Shown here: positions 1-8,271 of the stretch, one piece after another
Layout: each line of letters opens with the position of its first letter
How positions within the stretch are numbered: the stretch's first letter is position 1
Assembly: GCF_042219825.1 (NCBI RefSeq)
Contig: NZ_JBHJHQ010000006.1
Span: forward strand, 310,001 to 374,000
Length of the DNA stretch: 64,000 nt
Direction of reading: 5' to 3'
From: JBHJHP01 sp042219825
GTDB lineage: Bacteria > Bacteroidota > Bacteroidia > Bacteroidales > UBA5342
Translations under genes and position numbers: made by a program
Notes under the pieces: model-generated
Database searches by the model: none
Told to the model about the DNA's origin: nothing
Seen by the model: the letters and a program-made list of their open reading frames with translations, nothing else

Positions 1-866
1 AATCCGGTTCTTAACACTTCTTTTTCCCAGTCGGTACTATTGTCATAATGGTTCTGAGGTTCAAGACCGGCATTTTCGTAGGCCATGTCGTTATATTTAA
101 AGAATTCCGCAGTATCCATCAGATGGAGTGCAGGAAGTTTATCCATACTGAATGTGGTGCTTACATTTATGCGTGGTTTACCTTTTACCCCTTTTTTAGT
201 GGTAATGATAACTACACCGTTGGCAGCACGATTACCATAGATGGCGGCAGTGGAGGCATCCTTTAAAATCTGAACTGATTCTATGTCGTTTACATTCAGG
301 TCGCGTAATCCGCCTGTTGAAATGATACCATCAATAACATACAGAGGTTGGCTGTTACCAAAGTTTCCAATTCCCCTGATCTGGATGTTTGGTTCAGCCC
401 CAAGGTTACCGTTGGAACTTACTTTAACGCCGGATGCCATACCCTGGATTACATTGCCGACAGAAAGGGCCTCCGGAGTTTGGGCATCGTCAAGTTTGAT
501 TACAGACATTGATCCGGTGAGGTCCCTCTTTTTGATCGATCCATAACCAATAATGACCAGTTCATCAAGGTTACTTACACGCGGTTTTAAAACAACGTCT
601 AATTCTGACCCTGCCTGAACCGGAATTTCCTGCTTTTCATATCCCAAATAGGAGAATACCAGAACAGCTTCGGGCGAAGTTAAGGATATGGAAAAGGTGC
701 CATCGAAAGCTGATACGGTTCCGTTATCAGTTCCTTCTTCCATTATATTAACACCAATAAGGAGCTCACCGGCAGGATCGCTCACTTTGCCTTTAACCAT
801 TTTTGTTTGTGCAAAAAAGGAGGTAAAAGCAAATGTTAAAATTGTGAATAGTAGAATACGCTTCAT
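1..866 (-). CDS. SusC-like TonB-dependent outer-membrane transporter, N-terminal part
   Basis: Reading leftward from the ATG at 866 gives 288 residues and the gene runs off the left edge, so the C-terminal beta-barrel is missing. Visible in order: a signal peptide (MKRILLFTILTFAFTSFFAQ), a carboxypeptidase-regulatory-like beta domain (about 23-100: VKGKVSDPAGELLIGVNI), a TonB-box-like stretch, then the plug domain with the family signatures IQIRGIGNFGNSQPLYVIDG and DIESVQILKDASTAAIYGNRA. These are diagnostic of the SusC/RagA family, which imports oligosaccharides or peptides together with a SusD lipoprotein (presumably further left). It is divergent from a hybrid two-component sensor, the usual pairing in a polysaccharide-utilisation locus. 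The substrate cannot be told from this part. Confidence 0.93.
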   Translation of the reverse strand, partial: MKRILLFTILTFAFTSFFAQTKMVKGKVSDPAGELLIGVNIMEEGTDNGTVSAFDGTFSISLTSPEAVLVFSYLGYEKQEIPVQAGSELDVVLKPRVSNLDELVIIGYGSIKKRDLTGSMSVIKLDDAQTPEALSVGNVIQGMASGVKVSSNGNLGAEPNIQIRGIGNFGNSQPLYVIDGIISTGGLRDLNVNDIESVQILKDASTAAIYGNRAANGVVIITTKKGVKGKPRINVSTTFSMDKLPALHLMDTAEFFKYNDMAYENAGLEPQNHYDNSTDWEKEVLRTG

Positions 867-919
867 AGAGTATTAATTAAATGTGTGGTTAAACCTGTTA
901 ACTATAATGTGTGATAAGG

Positions 920-947
920 CAAATGTATTTAGTCCTGTCCGGAGCAA
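920..947 (-). promoter_or_regulatory. Candidate Bacteroidota promoter of the susC-like gene
   Basis: On the minus strand TACATTTG (920-927) fits the TAnnTTTG -7 box, with TTG at 945-947 seventeen bases upstream as a -33 element. It would start the transcript about 50 nt before the ATG at 866. The 867-1136 gap also holds the start of the divergent sensor gene; no clear second promoter was recognised. Confidence 0.45.
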
Positions 948-1136
948 CCGGTGTCAGAAGTTCAAAAGTTATGTGCTGGCGTTCATAACTTAAAAAAATG
1001 TTAATTTTTGAAGTGCATGCCCCGTGTAATTATGTTCAATATTCATGTAACTGTGTTCAATATTTGCCTGTTGTAATAAAATTATCGGTTGTAAATAGTT
1101 AATATTGTGAATCTTTAGAACGTTACGTCATTTTTT

Positions 1137-4100
1137 ATGAATTTGTACGCATTTCACAAGCATTTGACTTCCCTTTCTGTCCTCAGGCGGATGGTTTATT
1201 CGATCGTGATATTTACGGCTGTGAATGCCCTTATGCCGTTAAATGCAGTCAATAGAAAATATATCAGTAATTACCTGCAATTCAGACAGCTTACGTCTAT
1301 TGATGGCCTCTCAAATAATACGGTATTCAACATTACCCAGGATGCGGAAGGATTAATGTGGATTGCGACCAGGGAAGGTTTGAATAAATTTGATGGTAAA
1401 ACGGTGAAATCCTATTACAGCAATGGTGGACCAGATAATATACCTGGCAATACAGTACGGCAGGTTCTGGTAACTTCAAACAAGAAACTAGTTGTTGGTA
1501 CAGATAAGGGAGCCTGCTGTTATCAGAAGGAAAAGGACCGGTTTATACCGATAATTACAAATGGTTTTACCATAGGAGACGTTATCAAAATAATAGAACT
1601 TTCTTCAGGGCAACTGATGGCGGCAACATCGAGTGGTCTTTACTTAATAGATTCTTCCTTTTATGTCAAACGCGTCAGCACTGAAAATTACCGTGATATC
1701 TGTGAATATAAAAAAGATATCATCTGGGGAGCTGCCCACGACGAAATACATATGATGAATCTGAATGGAGAGATTATAAAACACTATAATAATAATACTC
1801 CGGGATGTGAAAGCTTTGATTTTACTTCAGTTAATGTAGAGTACTTTTATAAACATTCCAGTGGTGATATCTGGATCGGAACCAAAAGAAACGGACTGGG
1901 GTTATACAACGAAAATAAAGATGCCTTTACATCATTAAAAATGAAGGAAGGTGTTAATCCAATGGAAGACAACTTTGTAAGGGTCATAAATGAGGATAAC
2001 AAGGGTCGCTTATGGATTGGTACAGAATCTGGTTTGTATATATATGATGTTGAACAGCAAAAGTTCCTGTTTTACGGCCAGACCTTTAATTCAGCCTATA
2101 AAGGATTAAATGACAAAGCCATTTACTCCATCTATAAAAGCACGGATAATACCATGTGGGTAGGAACCTATTTTGGTGGGGTGAATTATACCATCCCATC
2201 CGAATCCGGGTTTGTGAACATTTTTGCAGATGGAGGGATGAGTACTTTGAGTGGTAATGCCGTTAGTGAAATGCTTGAGACAAACAACGGTGAAATATGG
2301 ATTGGAAGTGAAGACGCGGGTATATCGATTTATAATCCGGTAACTGAAAAATTCAGATATCTGAAACATGAAAAGAATAATCCGTATTCACTGGCCTCAA
2401 ATAATGTGCATGCCCTGACACAGGATGATGAGGGTAACGTCTGGATAGGAACGTTTATAGGTGGTCTGAATAAACTTAATGCCGGCACAAAAAAAATTGA
2501 GAAAGTTAAGCTGTTGAATCCAAATCCGCTACAGTACGTATTTTCCATTAAAATTGATTCGAAGAAACGAATGTGGGTTGGTGCCATTAGTGGATTGTAC
2601 CTTAAAGAGCCTGATGAAGTGGATTTTAAGATGTTTAAGCCTGAATATTTTCAGGATAATTTTATTTACCATGTGAATGAGGATCAAAATGGGAATATTT
2701 GGGCTTGTTCCTATTATACAGGAATATATAAAATTGATAAACAGCAGAATGTAACCCGTTATAATACACAAACTGAACCCGCAATAAAAAGTAATGTTAT
2801 CGTATATTCTTTTACTGCTTCTAAAGGTGATTTATGGTTTGGAACAGTTGAGGGAGGTTTGATAAAATACAACTCCCAAGGCAATACATTCAGAAGTTAT
2901 ACGATGAAAGACGGATTACCAAACAATACCGTTTATGCTATAACGGAAGATAAAGATGGGAATATCTGGTTCAGTACAAATAAGGGATTAGTGATGTATA
3001 ACTTAAAATTGAATACCTTCACTAAATACTCTGAACAACACGGTTTGCCAGGAAACCAGTATAATTATAAATCATGCTTTAATAATTCAGAGGGACTAAT
3101 TTATTTTGGGGCAGTTAACGGACTTACTATTTTTGATCCGGGCAAACTGCAAATAAAAAATCCAGAGACTAAAATCCTGTTTACCGACTTTAAACTCTTT
3201 AACAGTCCACTTAAAATAGGGGACAGAGGTATATTAAGTTCACATATTAACTATCAGGACAAAGTTGTTCTGAATTATAAATACAATGTATTTGCCATAG
3301 ATTTTATTGGAATTAACTACCGTTTTCCTAAAAACAATTATTATGCATATTATTTAGATGGTTTTGAAACGGACTGGAATGAGGTCGGTAATAAAACCAG
3401 TGCAACCTATACTAATTTATCTCCCGGGAATTATACATTTAATGTGAAGGTATTCGATAGTGAAGGACATGAAAGTGGTGTAATGAAGAGTTTGAAAATT
3501 ACGATTTTGCCGCCATTCTGGCTTTCAATCTGGGGAATCATGTTATATCTCCTTATTCTTTTGTCACTGATCTATGGATATTGGAGATACAGCATGCAAA
3601 GGCAAAGCGAAAAGCTGAAGATTAAAATGACGCAACTGGAAAAGGAAAAGAACGATGCCATTAATCAGCACCGGATGAACTTCTTTACCTATATCAGTCA
3701 TGAATTTAAAACTCCGCTTACCATTGTAATTGCAACAATTGACCAACTTTTGGAATATAAGGATGTATTACCCCAACTTAAGGATTACGGAATCATGATC
3801 AGAAAGAATGCACACAGATTATTGTTCCTTATCAATCAGTTGATGGAATTCAGAAAAACGGAAAGTGATCATTCCACGCTTAAACTTAATAATGGCGATA
3901 TTATTGGTTTTCTAAGAAGTACCTTTGACCTGTTCGTTCCATTGATGGAAAAAAAGAATATCTCCGGGCGGTTTACAACGAATAAGGATAGCCATATCGT
4001 TTATTTCGATGCGGATAAAATAGAAAAAATTCTTACCAACCTGTTAAGTAATTCCTGTAATTCATTTCAGAAAAAGGGGAATATACTAATTGACGTAAAA

Positions 4101-5270
4101 ATTATAGACAGCTTTGACCATACCAATCCAAATCCAAACGAGAAATTGGCAAGCGAAATGGTTCTTACCATAAAGGATACCGGTCCGGGCATTCCGCAAT
4201 CTAAAATTGATCAGGTTTTTAATCCGTTTTTTACAAACAGTGAAAGTAATATTTATAAAAGCGGTATCGGATTATCACTCGTAAAAAGCCTGACAGAGTT
4301 TTTAAACGGGACTATAAATATTACAAGTGATGGGAAAACGGGAACAACCGTGATCATCCATATGCCATTGATTCATTATCCCAAACCACAATTGATCCAG
4401 AATGAAGATTTCATTTCCAGAAATACAAAACTCAATGATGACCTCATAGAAAATGCCGTTGAATATAATGAAGAGATGCAACCTGAAACATTTAAAAACA
4501 ATGAGAATGCCAGTTTTGAATTAATGATTGTTGAGGATAACAAGGATCTTTCGCAGTTTCTGAGTCATCATTTCTCACGTTTCTTTAAGGTAACTGTGGC
4601 TTATGATGGCAAAGCTGCCCTTCAAAGAATTGAACATTCTCAACCTGATATAATAGTCAGTGATATTATGATGCCGGAGATGGATGGATATGAACTCTGT
4701 TCTAGTATAAAAGATAATTTTGAAACCTGTCACATTCCTGTCATTCTGCTGACGGCTAAATCAGGGCATGATTCAAAACTGGAGGGCTTGAATCTGGGGG
4801 CTGATGCTTATATTGATAAGCCATTTAACCTCAGGGAGCTGGAATTAACCATCAGAAACATATTGAGAACCAAACAGAATATTCGGAATGATTTTGCCAA
4901 AACAGAAGTCGATGACGAGAAAGTGCCGGCTTTCAGGTTAAATATCAAGGATGAAATGTTTCTGGAAAAACTGGACAAAATAATACTGGATCAACTTTCA
5001 AATGCTGAATATTCCGTTGAGCAATTGTGTAATGATTTGCTTATAAGCAGAACACTTCTGCATTTAAAACTTAAGAAAATTACCGGTTTGTCAACAACAG
5101 AGTACATTCGTAAGATAAAAATGCAGGAAGCCCGTAAGTTTCTTAAAACAGGTATGTACACTGTTTCAGAAACTGCCTATAAAGTAGGTTACAGCGATCC
5201 GGCATATTTCAGTAAATCATTCAAACAATACTATAATGTTTCGCCGTCCTCAATAATCGCGGATAATTAA
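1137..5270 (+). CDS. Hybrid two-component system regulator (HTCS): periplasmic sensor, kinase, receiver and AraC DNA-binding domain in one chain
   Basis: 1377 residues. Order: N-terminal hydrophobic segment (about 18-36), a double beta-propeller of Reg_prop repeats (about 50-715; recurrent GLMWIATREGLNKFD-like blades), a Y_Y_Y domain (about 720-785), a membrane helix (about 795-817), HisKA with phospho-acceptor His855 (SHEFKTPLT), HATPase (DTGPGIP), a receiver domain with Asp1176 (SDIMMPEMDG) and a C-terminal AraC-type helix-turn-helix (about 1275-1377). This is the standard Bacteroidota HTCS that binds an oligosaccharide in the periplasm and activates its polysaccharide-utilisation locus. 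Being divergent from the susC-like gene, it probably regulates that locus. A start at a later Met (MVYSIV, residue 19) is also possible. The ligand is unknown. Confidence 0.95.
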   Translation: MNLYAFHKHLTSLSVLRRMVYSIVIFTAVNALMPLNAVNRKYISNYLQFRQLTSIDGLSNNTVFNITQDAEGLMWIATREGLNKFDGKTVKSYYSNGGPDNIPGNTVRQVLVTSNKKLVVGTDKGACCYQKEKDRFIPIITNGFTIGDVIKIIELSSGQLMAATSSGLYLIDSSFYVKRVSTENYRDICEYKKDIIWGAAHDEIHMMNLNGEIIKHYNNNTPGCESFDFTSVNVEYFYKHSSGDIWIGTKRNGLGLYNENKDAFTSLKMKEGVNPMEDNFVRVINEDNKGRLWIGTESGLYIYDVEQQKFLFYGQTFNSAYKGLNDKAIYSIYKSTDNTMWVGTYFGGVNYTIPSESGFVNIFADGGMSTLSGNAVSEMLETNNGEIWIGSEDAGISIYNPVTEKFRYLKHEKNNPYSLASNNVHALTQDDEGNVWIGTFIGGLNKLNAGTKKIEKVKLLNPNPLQYVFSIKIDSKKRMWVGAISGLYLKEPDEVDFKMFKPEYFQDNFIYHVNEDQNGNIWACSYYTGIYKIDKQQNVTRYNTQTEPAIKSNVIVYSFTASKGDLWFGTVEGGLIKYNSQGNTFRSYTMKDGLPNNTVYAITEDKDGNIWFSTNKGLVMYNLKLNTFTKYSEQHGLPGNQYNYKSCFNNSEGLIYFGAVNGLTIFDPGKLQIKNPETKILFTDFKLFNSPLKIGDRGILSSHINYQDKVVLNYKYNVFAIDFIGINYRFPKNNYYAYYLDGFETDWNEVGNKTSATYTNLSPGNYTFNVKVFDSEGHESGVMKSLKITILPPFWLSIWGIMLYLLILLSLIYGYWRYSMQRQSEKLKIKMTQLEKEKNDAINQHRMNFFTYISHEFKTPLTIVIATIDQLLEYKDVLPQLKDYGIMIRKNAHRLLFLINQLMEFRKTESDHSTLKLNNGDIIGFLRSTFDLFVPLMEKKNISGRFTTNKDSHIVYFDADKIEKILTNLLSNSCNSFQKKGNILIDVKIIDSFDHTNPNPNEKLASEMVLTIKDTGPGIPQSKIDQVFNPFFTNSESNIYKSGIGLSLVKSLTEFLNGTINITSDGKTGTTVIIHMPLIHYPKPQLIQNEDFISRNTKLNDDLIENAVEYNEEMQPETFKNNENASFELMIVEDNKDLSQFLSHHFSRFFKVTVAYDGKAALQRIEHSQPDIIVSDIMMPEMDGYELCSSIKDNFETCHIPVILLTAKSGHDSKLEGLNLGADAYIDKPFNLRELELTIRNILRTKQNIRNDFAKTEVDDEKVPAFRLNIKDEMFLEKLDKIILDQLSNAEYSVEQLCNDLLISRTLLHLKLKKITGLSTTEYIRKIKMQEARKFLKTGMYTVSETAYKVGYSDPAYFSKSFKQYYNVSPSSIIADN

Positions 5271-5324
5271 GTATTTTATGTGTTCATCGATGGCAAAAGA
5301 CAGTCTTTTAAAAATCTGTAATAT

Positions 5325-6098
5325 TTATTTCACTGTCATCAGTCTGGATTCTGATCTGTCTCCGGATCGGATACGGTAAAAATAAATGCCGGATTTCAAC
5401 CCATCATTTTTAAATATGACTTTATGGTCACCAGCCGGATAATATGCCTCCGTTAATGTTTTTATATTTTTGCCGGACAAGTCAAGCACCTCAATTTTAA
5501 CATCATTTCCGTTTTCCAGCTGAAATGGTATTGTAGTGCTTTCCCTGAACGGATTTGGATAGTTCTGTTTCAGTGCTTCTGATGTTACCTCTTTTACTGG
5601 AGTTGCCAGATTATTCAATGCTTCCTGTATGGCACTTTTCGTTTGTGTGATAGTGCTGCTGGCACCTGAAGTTCCAATATATTTGAATTTACCGTCGGCA
5701 CCAATAACAATAAGCCTGTCATACGTTGTTTCCCAGCTGCTTGCAACCGGACCACCCTTTAGAAACATGGTCATATCCAGTGAAGTTGAATTTTTAAAAT
5801 TCTGAACCTGTGCTGCACTTCCGTTCCAGGTATCTATTCCGATGGCTACAAAGTCCGGATTATCCTTAAAAGCTTCAAGGATTTGTGATTTCACCTGAGG
5901 TGCAGCACCAATACAGTAGGGACAGGCATAACCGAACATAAATACAAAAACAACCTTCCCGTTGTAATCCGTTAACATGCCGTTACCACCGGTAAGTTTA
6001 TCCAATGTAAAATTAGGTGCGGTTGATCCGATATCTTTAGCCGGCAGCGATACGCTCACCAGAAAGATAATTGTAAAAAGTAAAGCTAAACGTTTCAT
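5325..6098 (-). CDS. Secreted redoxin (AhpC/TSA-like) with T9SS sorting tail
   Basis: 257 residues. Signal peptide (MKRLALLFTIIFLVSVSLPA), then a thioredoxin-fold redoxin domain with a CPYC active-site motif (FGYACPYCIGAAPQ, near residue 60), then from about 180 a type A T9SS C-terminal domain (NYPNPFRESTTIPF ... GIYFYRIRSGDRSESRLM). The last domain is normally removed when the type IX system exports or anchors its cargo, so the redox domain should act outside the outer membrane. It is the last gene of a leftward operon with an outer-membrane barrel (19 nt upstream) and a TlpA-like protein. The natural partner is not evident. Confidence 0.88.
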   Translation of the reverse strand: MKRLALLFTIIFLVSVSLPAKDIGSTAPNFTLDKLTGGNGMLTDYNGKVVFVFMFGYACPYCIGAAPQVKSQILEAFKDNPDFVAIGIDTWNGSAAQVQNFKNSTSLDMTMFLKGGPVASSWETTYDRLIVIGADGKFKYIGTSGASSTITQTKSAIQEALNNLATPVKEVTSEALKQNYPNPFRESTTIPFQLENGNDVKIEVLDLSGKNIKTLTEAYYPAGDHKVIFKNDGLKSGIYFYRIRSGDRSESRLMTVK

Positions 6099-6117
6099 AA
6101 TGTATCAATTTTAAATG

Positions 6118-7632
6118 TTATAATTTTAATATCCATCGTAATTCAATGCCTTTAAAATCCAGCACTTCGTAACAGATTCCTGCGGTGCAGGCGGGACCGC
6201 CACGTCGTTCTCCCGCAAAAAGCTGAAGGGTGTTTCTGCGGTCAGGCCGGTACGACAGGCTCAATCCCGGGAAAAAGTGACTGGTTTCTATTTCTGCTGT
6301 ATTGGAACGGTCCGCAGCAACCGGATCATCCGTAAATTCCAGGACAAACGTGGCAGAAAATGTGGTTGACATATTTACCGCCAGACTGCCAAACAGGTTA
6401 TGGTACATACTGGCAGCGCTGTTTGTAAATTGCCGCTTCAACCACTGTGCTTCCGATTCGAAGGACAGGCTCCATTCTGAACCCATATAATGTGTATAGT
6501 ATATTCCTGTGGTATAGCGTTCCGGTTCAAACCTGATTTCATCTCCGGAATAATCTGCAAATAGCTTTAGTTGGTTCGATGTGCATAGTGTAGCATACCA
6601 TTCCACAAAATATTCAAAGGAGTTAAAGTTATCGTAGAGTTTATTGATAGTTCTGGAATGGTTCACCGTAATTAACTGCTGGTCAGCTGGTGCAAAAAAC
6701 AGTTCAACCTGGTAGCCGCTTTCATTATTCAGATCCGGTACATGGGTGCTTCGGTTAAGTAAACGATAGGAGTGTTCCTTGACTAATGTTGGCGGATCCG
6801 AAAAACCGGAACCGATGAAAAAGTTGTGGTAATCCTTTAACTCTGCACTGATCCCGAATCCCGGAATGGAATACGTCACATTAAAATAAGCGCCGTATTG
6901 ACTGTCCATGGATGTGTTAAAATACGATTGATCCGAACCAACGGCAGATGCATATTCGCCGTAATAACTGATGTTTTCCGCAACAGAACCACCGGTATAC
7001 AGGCTCAGAAAATTTTGGGTCATATCATTGAACACGGAATTCATGACAACAGATCCGAAATAAAACGATTTGTAAAATCCCTGTGCCTCTCCTGCATTTA
7101 TATAATTTTCCCTACGCTTATCGCTGGTTATGGGCAACTGGTTATTCAGCATTTTCCCTGTCAGGGCTTTTACTGAAAACCACTGATCGGTATAGCCTGC
7201 ATAAGCACCCAGAAAATCTTTATAAAACCCTTGTTTAACCCGGTAAACCTGATCCTCATAAACGGCATTGCTTATTTCATATCCTCTGAAGAGGAGTCCT
7301 TTGCCCAACGTTTCGTAATAGTTTCCCAGTTTTATGTCAAGACCACGTCTTCTGTAATTCAGCATAAACTGCGATATCTTTTGGTAATCACCACTAAGTG
7401 AGTCAGGTGAGTAAAACTGTTCAATGCGTAGGCTGGCTTTCAATGGTTTCCAGCGATACTGAAGGTTAAACTGATCATAGAGGGTATTGAGGTTTTCAGG
7501 TTCTGTTCCCGGAATATTGCCATGCTGGTATTCTGCTAAATGATACAGAGACAGCTGCCCGAGCGTTTTCAACGGAAAAGATAACAGCAATATGGGAATA
7601 ACGAACCTGGCCATCTTACAAATGTTTTTCAA
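6118..7632 (-). CDS. Outer-membrane beta-barrel protein, DUF6029-like
   Basis: 504 residues with a signal peptide and then alternating aromatic beta-strands to the C terminus (ends IELRWILKL, an outer-membrane-type ending). The stretches LKASLRIEQFYSPDSL and GRGLLFRGYEISNAVYEDQVYR-like (GLLFRGYEISNAVYEDQVYR) resemble the DUF6029 family often found next to TlpA/redoxin genes in Bacteroidota; no biochemical function is established. The upstream ATG at 7632 overlaps the tlpA-like gene by 17 nt; a second ATG at 7614 (MARFVIPILLLS) leaves one base between the genes and gives a cleaner signal peptide, so 7614 may be the true start. Translationally coupled with its upstream neighbour. Confidence 0.75.
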   Translation of the reverse strand: MKNICKMARFVIPILLLSFPLKTLGQLSLYHLAEYQHGNIPGTEPENLNTLYDQFNLQYRWKPLKASLRIEQFYSPDSLSGDYQKISQFMLNYRRRGLDIKLGNYYETLGKGLLFRGYEISNAVYEDQVYRVKQGFYKDFLGAYAGYTDQWFSVKALTGKMLNNQLPITSDKRRENYINAGEAQGFYKSFYFGSVVMNSVFNDMTQNFLSLYTGGSVAENISYYGEYASAVGSDQSYFNTSMDSQYGAYFNVTYSIPGFGISAELKDYHNFFIGSGFSDPPTLVKEHSYRLLNRSTHVPDLNNESGYQVELFFAPADQQLITVNHSRTINKLYDNFNSFEYFVEWYATLCTSNQLKLFADYSGDEIRFEPERYTTGIYYTHYMGSEWSLSFESEAQWLKRQFTNSAASMYHNLFGSLAVNMSTTFSATFVLEFTDDPVAADRSNTAEIETSHFFPGLSLSYRPDRRNTLQLFAGERRGGPACTAGICYEVLDFKGIELRWILKL

Positions 7633-8089
7633 TTTCTTCCTTTATTTTTTCCTCGTCACCCGGCGTGAATCCTTCGTGCATGTAAATCAGTTTTCCTTCA
7701 GAATTCAGGATGCAAAGCGTAGGCATCACACTTACGTTCAGTTCATTTTTCAAATCCTCGTCCATATCAAATAGAACAGGATATGTAATTTTAAGAGAAC
7801 TGAGCAACGGTTTTACTTTTGAATGGTTTCTGGGACTGTCCACACTTATTCCAATTACATTTACACCTTTATTTTTATAGCTTTCATAAATGCTGTTGAT
7901 CTTTGGCATCGCATTCAGACAAGGCTTACACCAGGTTGCCCAGAAATCGATGATGGTCAGTTTTTCTCCCAGTTGATCCTGAAGATTTACCCACTTATTG
8001 TCCGTTGATTTCATTTCTATATCAACGTTTTGAGCCCGTATTTGTGCCGTAAAAAGAAACAGAAACAGGACGATTAACAGTTTGCCCAT
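7616..8089 (-). CDS. TlpA/ResA-like thiol-disulfide oxidoreductase
   Basis: 157 residues: signal peptide (MGKLLIVLFLFLFTAQIRAQ) and one thioredoxin-fold domain with the WCKPC active site in DFWATWCKPCLNAMPKI, and the cis-Pro loop VMPTLCIL. This is the TlpA/ResA group of periplasmic reductases that keep cysteines reduced or act on cytochrome c and other envelope proteins. It is first in the leftward operon with the barrel protein and the secreted redoxin; the three probably form one envelope redox module (inference from context). An extra Cys lies in the cis-Pro loop. Confidence 0.9.
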   Translation of the reverse strand: MGKLLIVLFLFLFTAQIRAQNVDIEMKSTDNKWVNLQDQLGEKLTIIDFWATWCKPCLNAMPKINSIYESYKNKGVNVIGISVDSPRNHSKVKPLLSSLKITYPVLFDMDEDLKNELNVSVMPTLCILNSEGKLIYMHEGFTPGDEEKIKEEIEKHL

Positions 8090-8246
8090 AAAATATAATT
8101 TAGACTGTGTTTAAATAATAGACGTAAGCTGATTGAATTTCTTACAACCAATGGCAATTTTTTTTGAGAGGAAGAGAATATAGTCCTGAAGACGTTTAAA
8201 CAATAAACCCTTTGGATGTTTTGTACGTTATGAAACCGATCTTAGT

Positions 8247-8254
8247 TATATTTG
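8247..8254 (+). promoter_or_regulatory. Candidate -7 box (TATATTTG) of uvrA
   Basis: Exact TAnnTTTG match 18 nt before the ATG at 8272. A TTTTG at 8219-8223 lies 23 bases upstream, longer than the usual 19-21, so the -33 element is doubtful. The box argues that the ATG at 8212 is not used, because transcription would start after it. Confidence 0.4.
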
Positions 8255-8271
8255 TGGTTTATTTCAGGACG

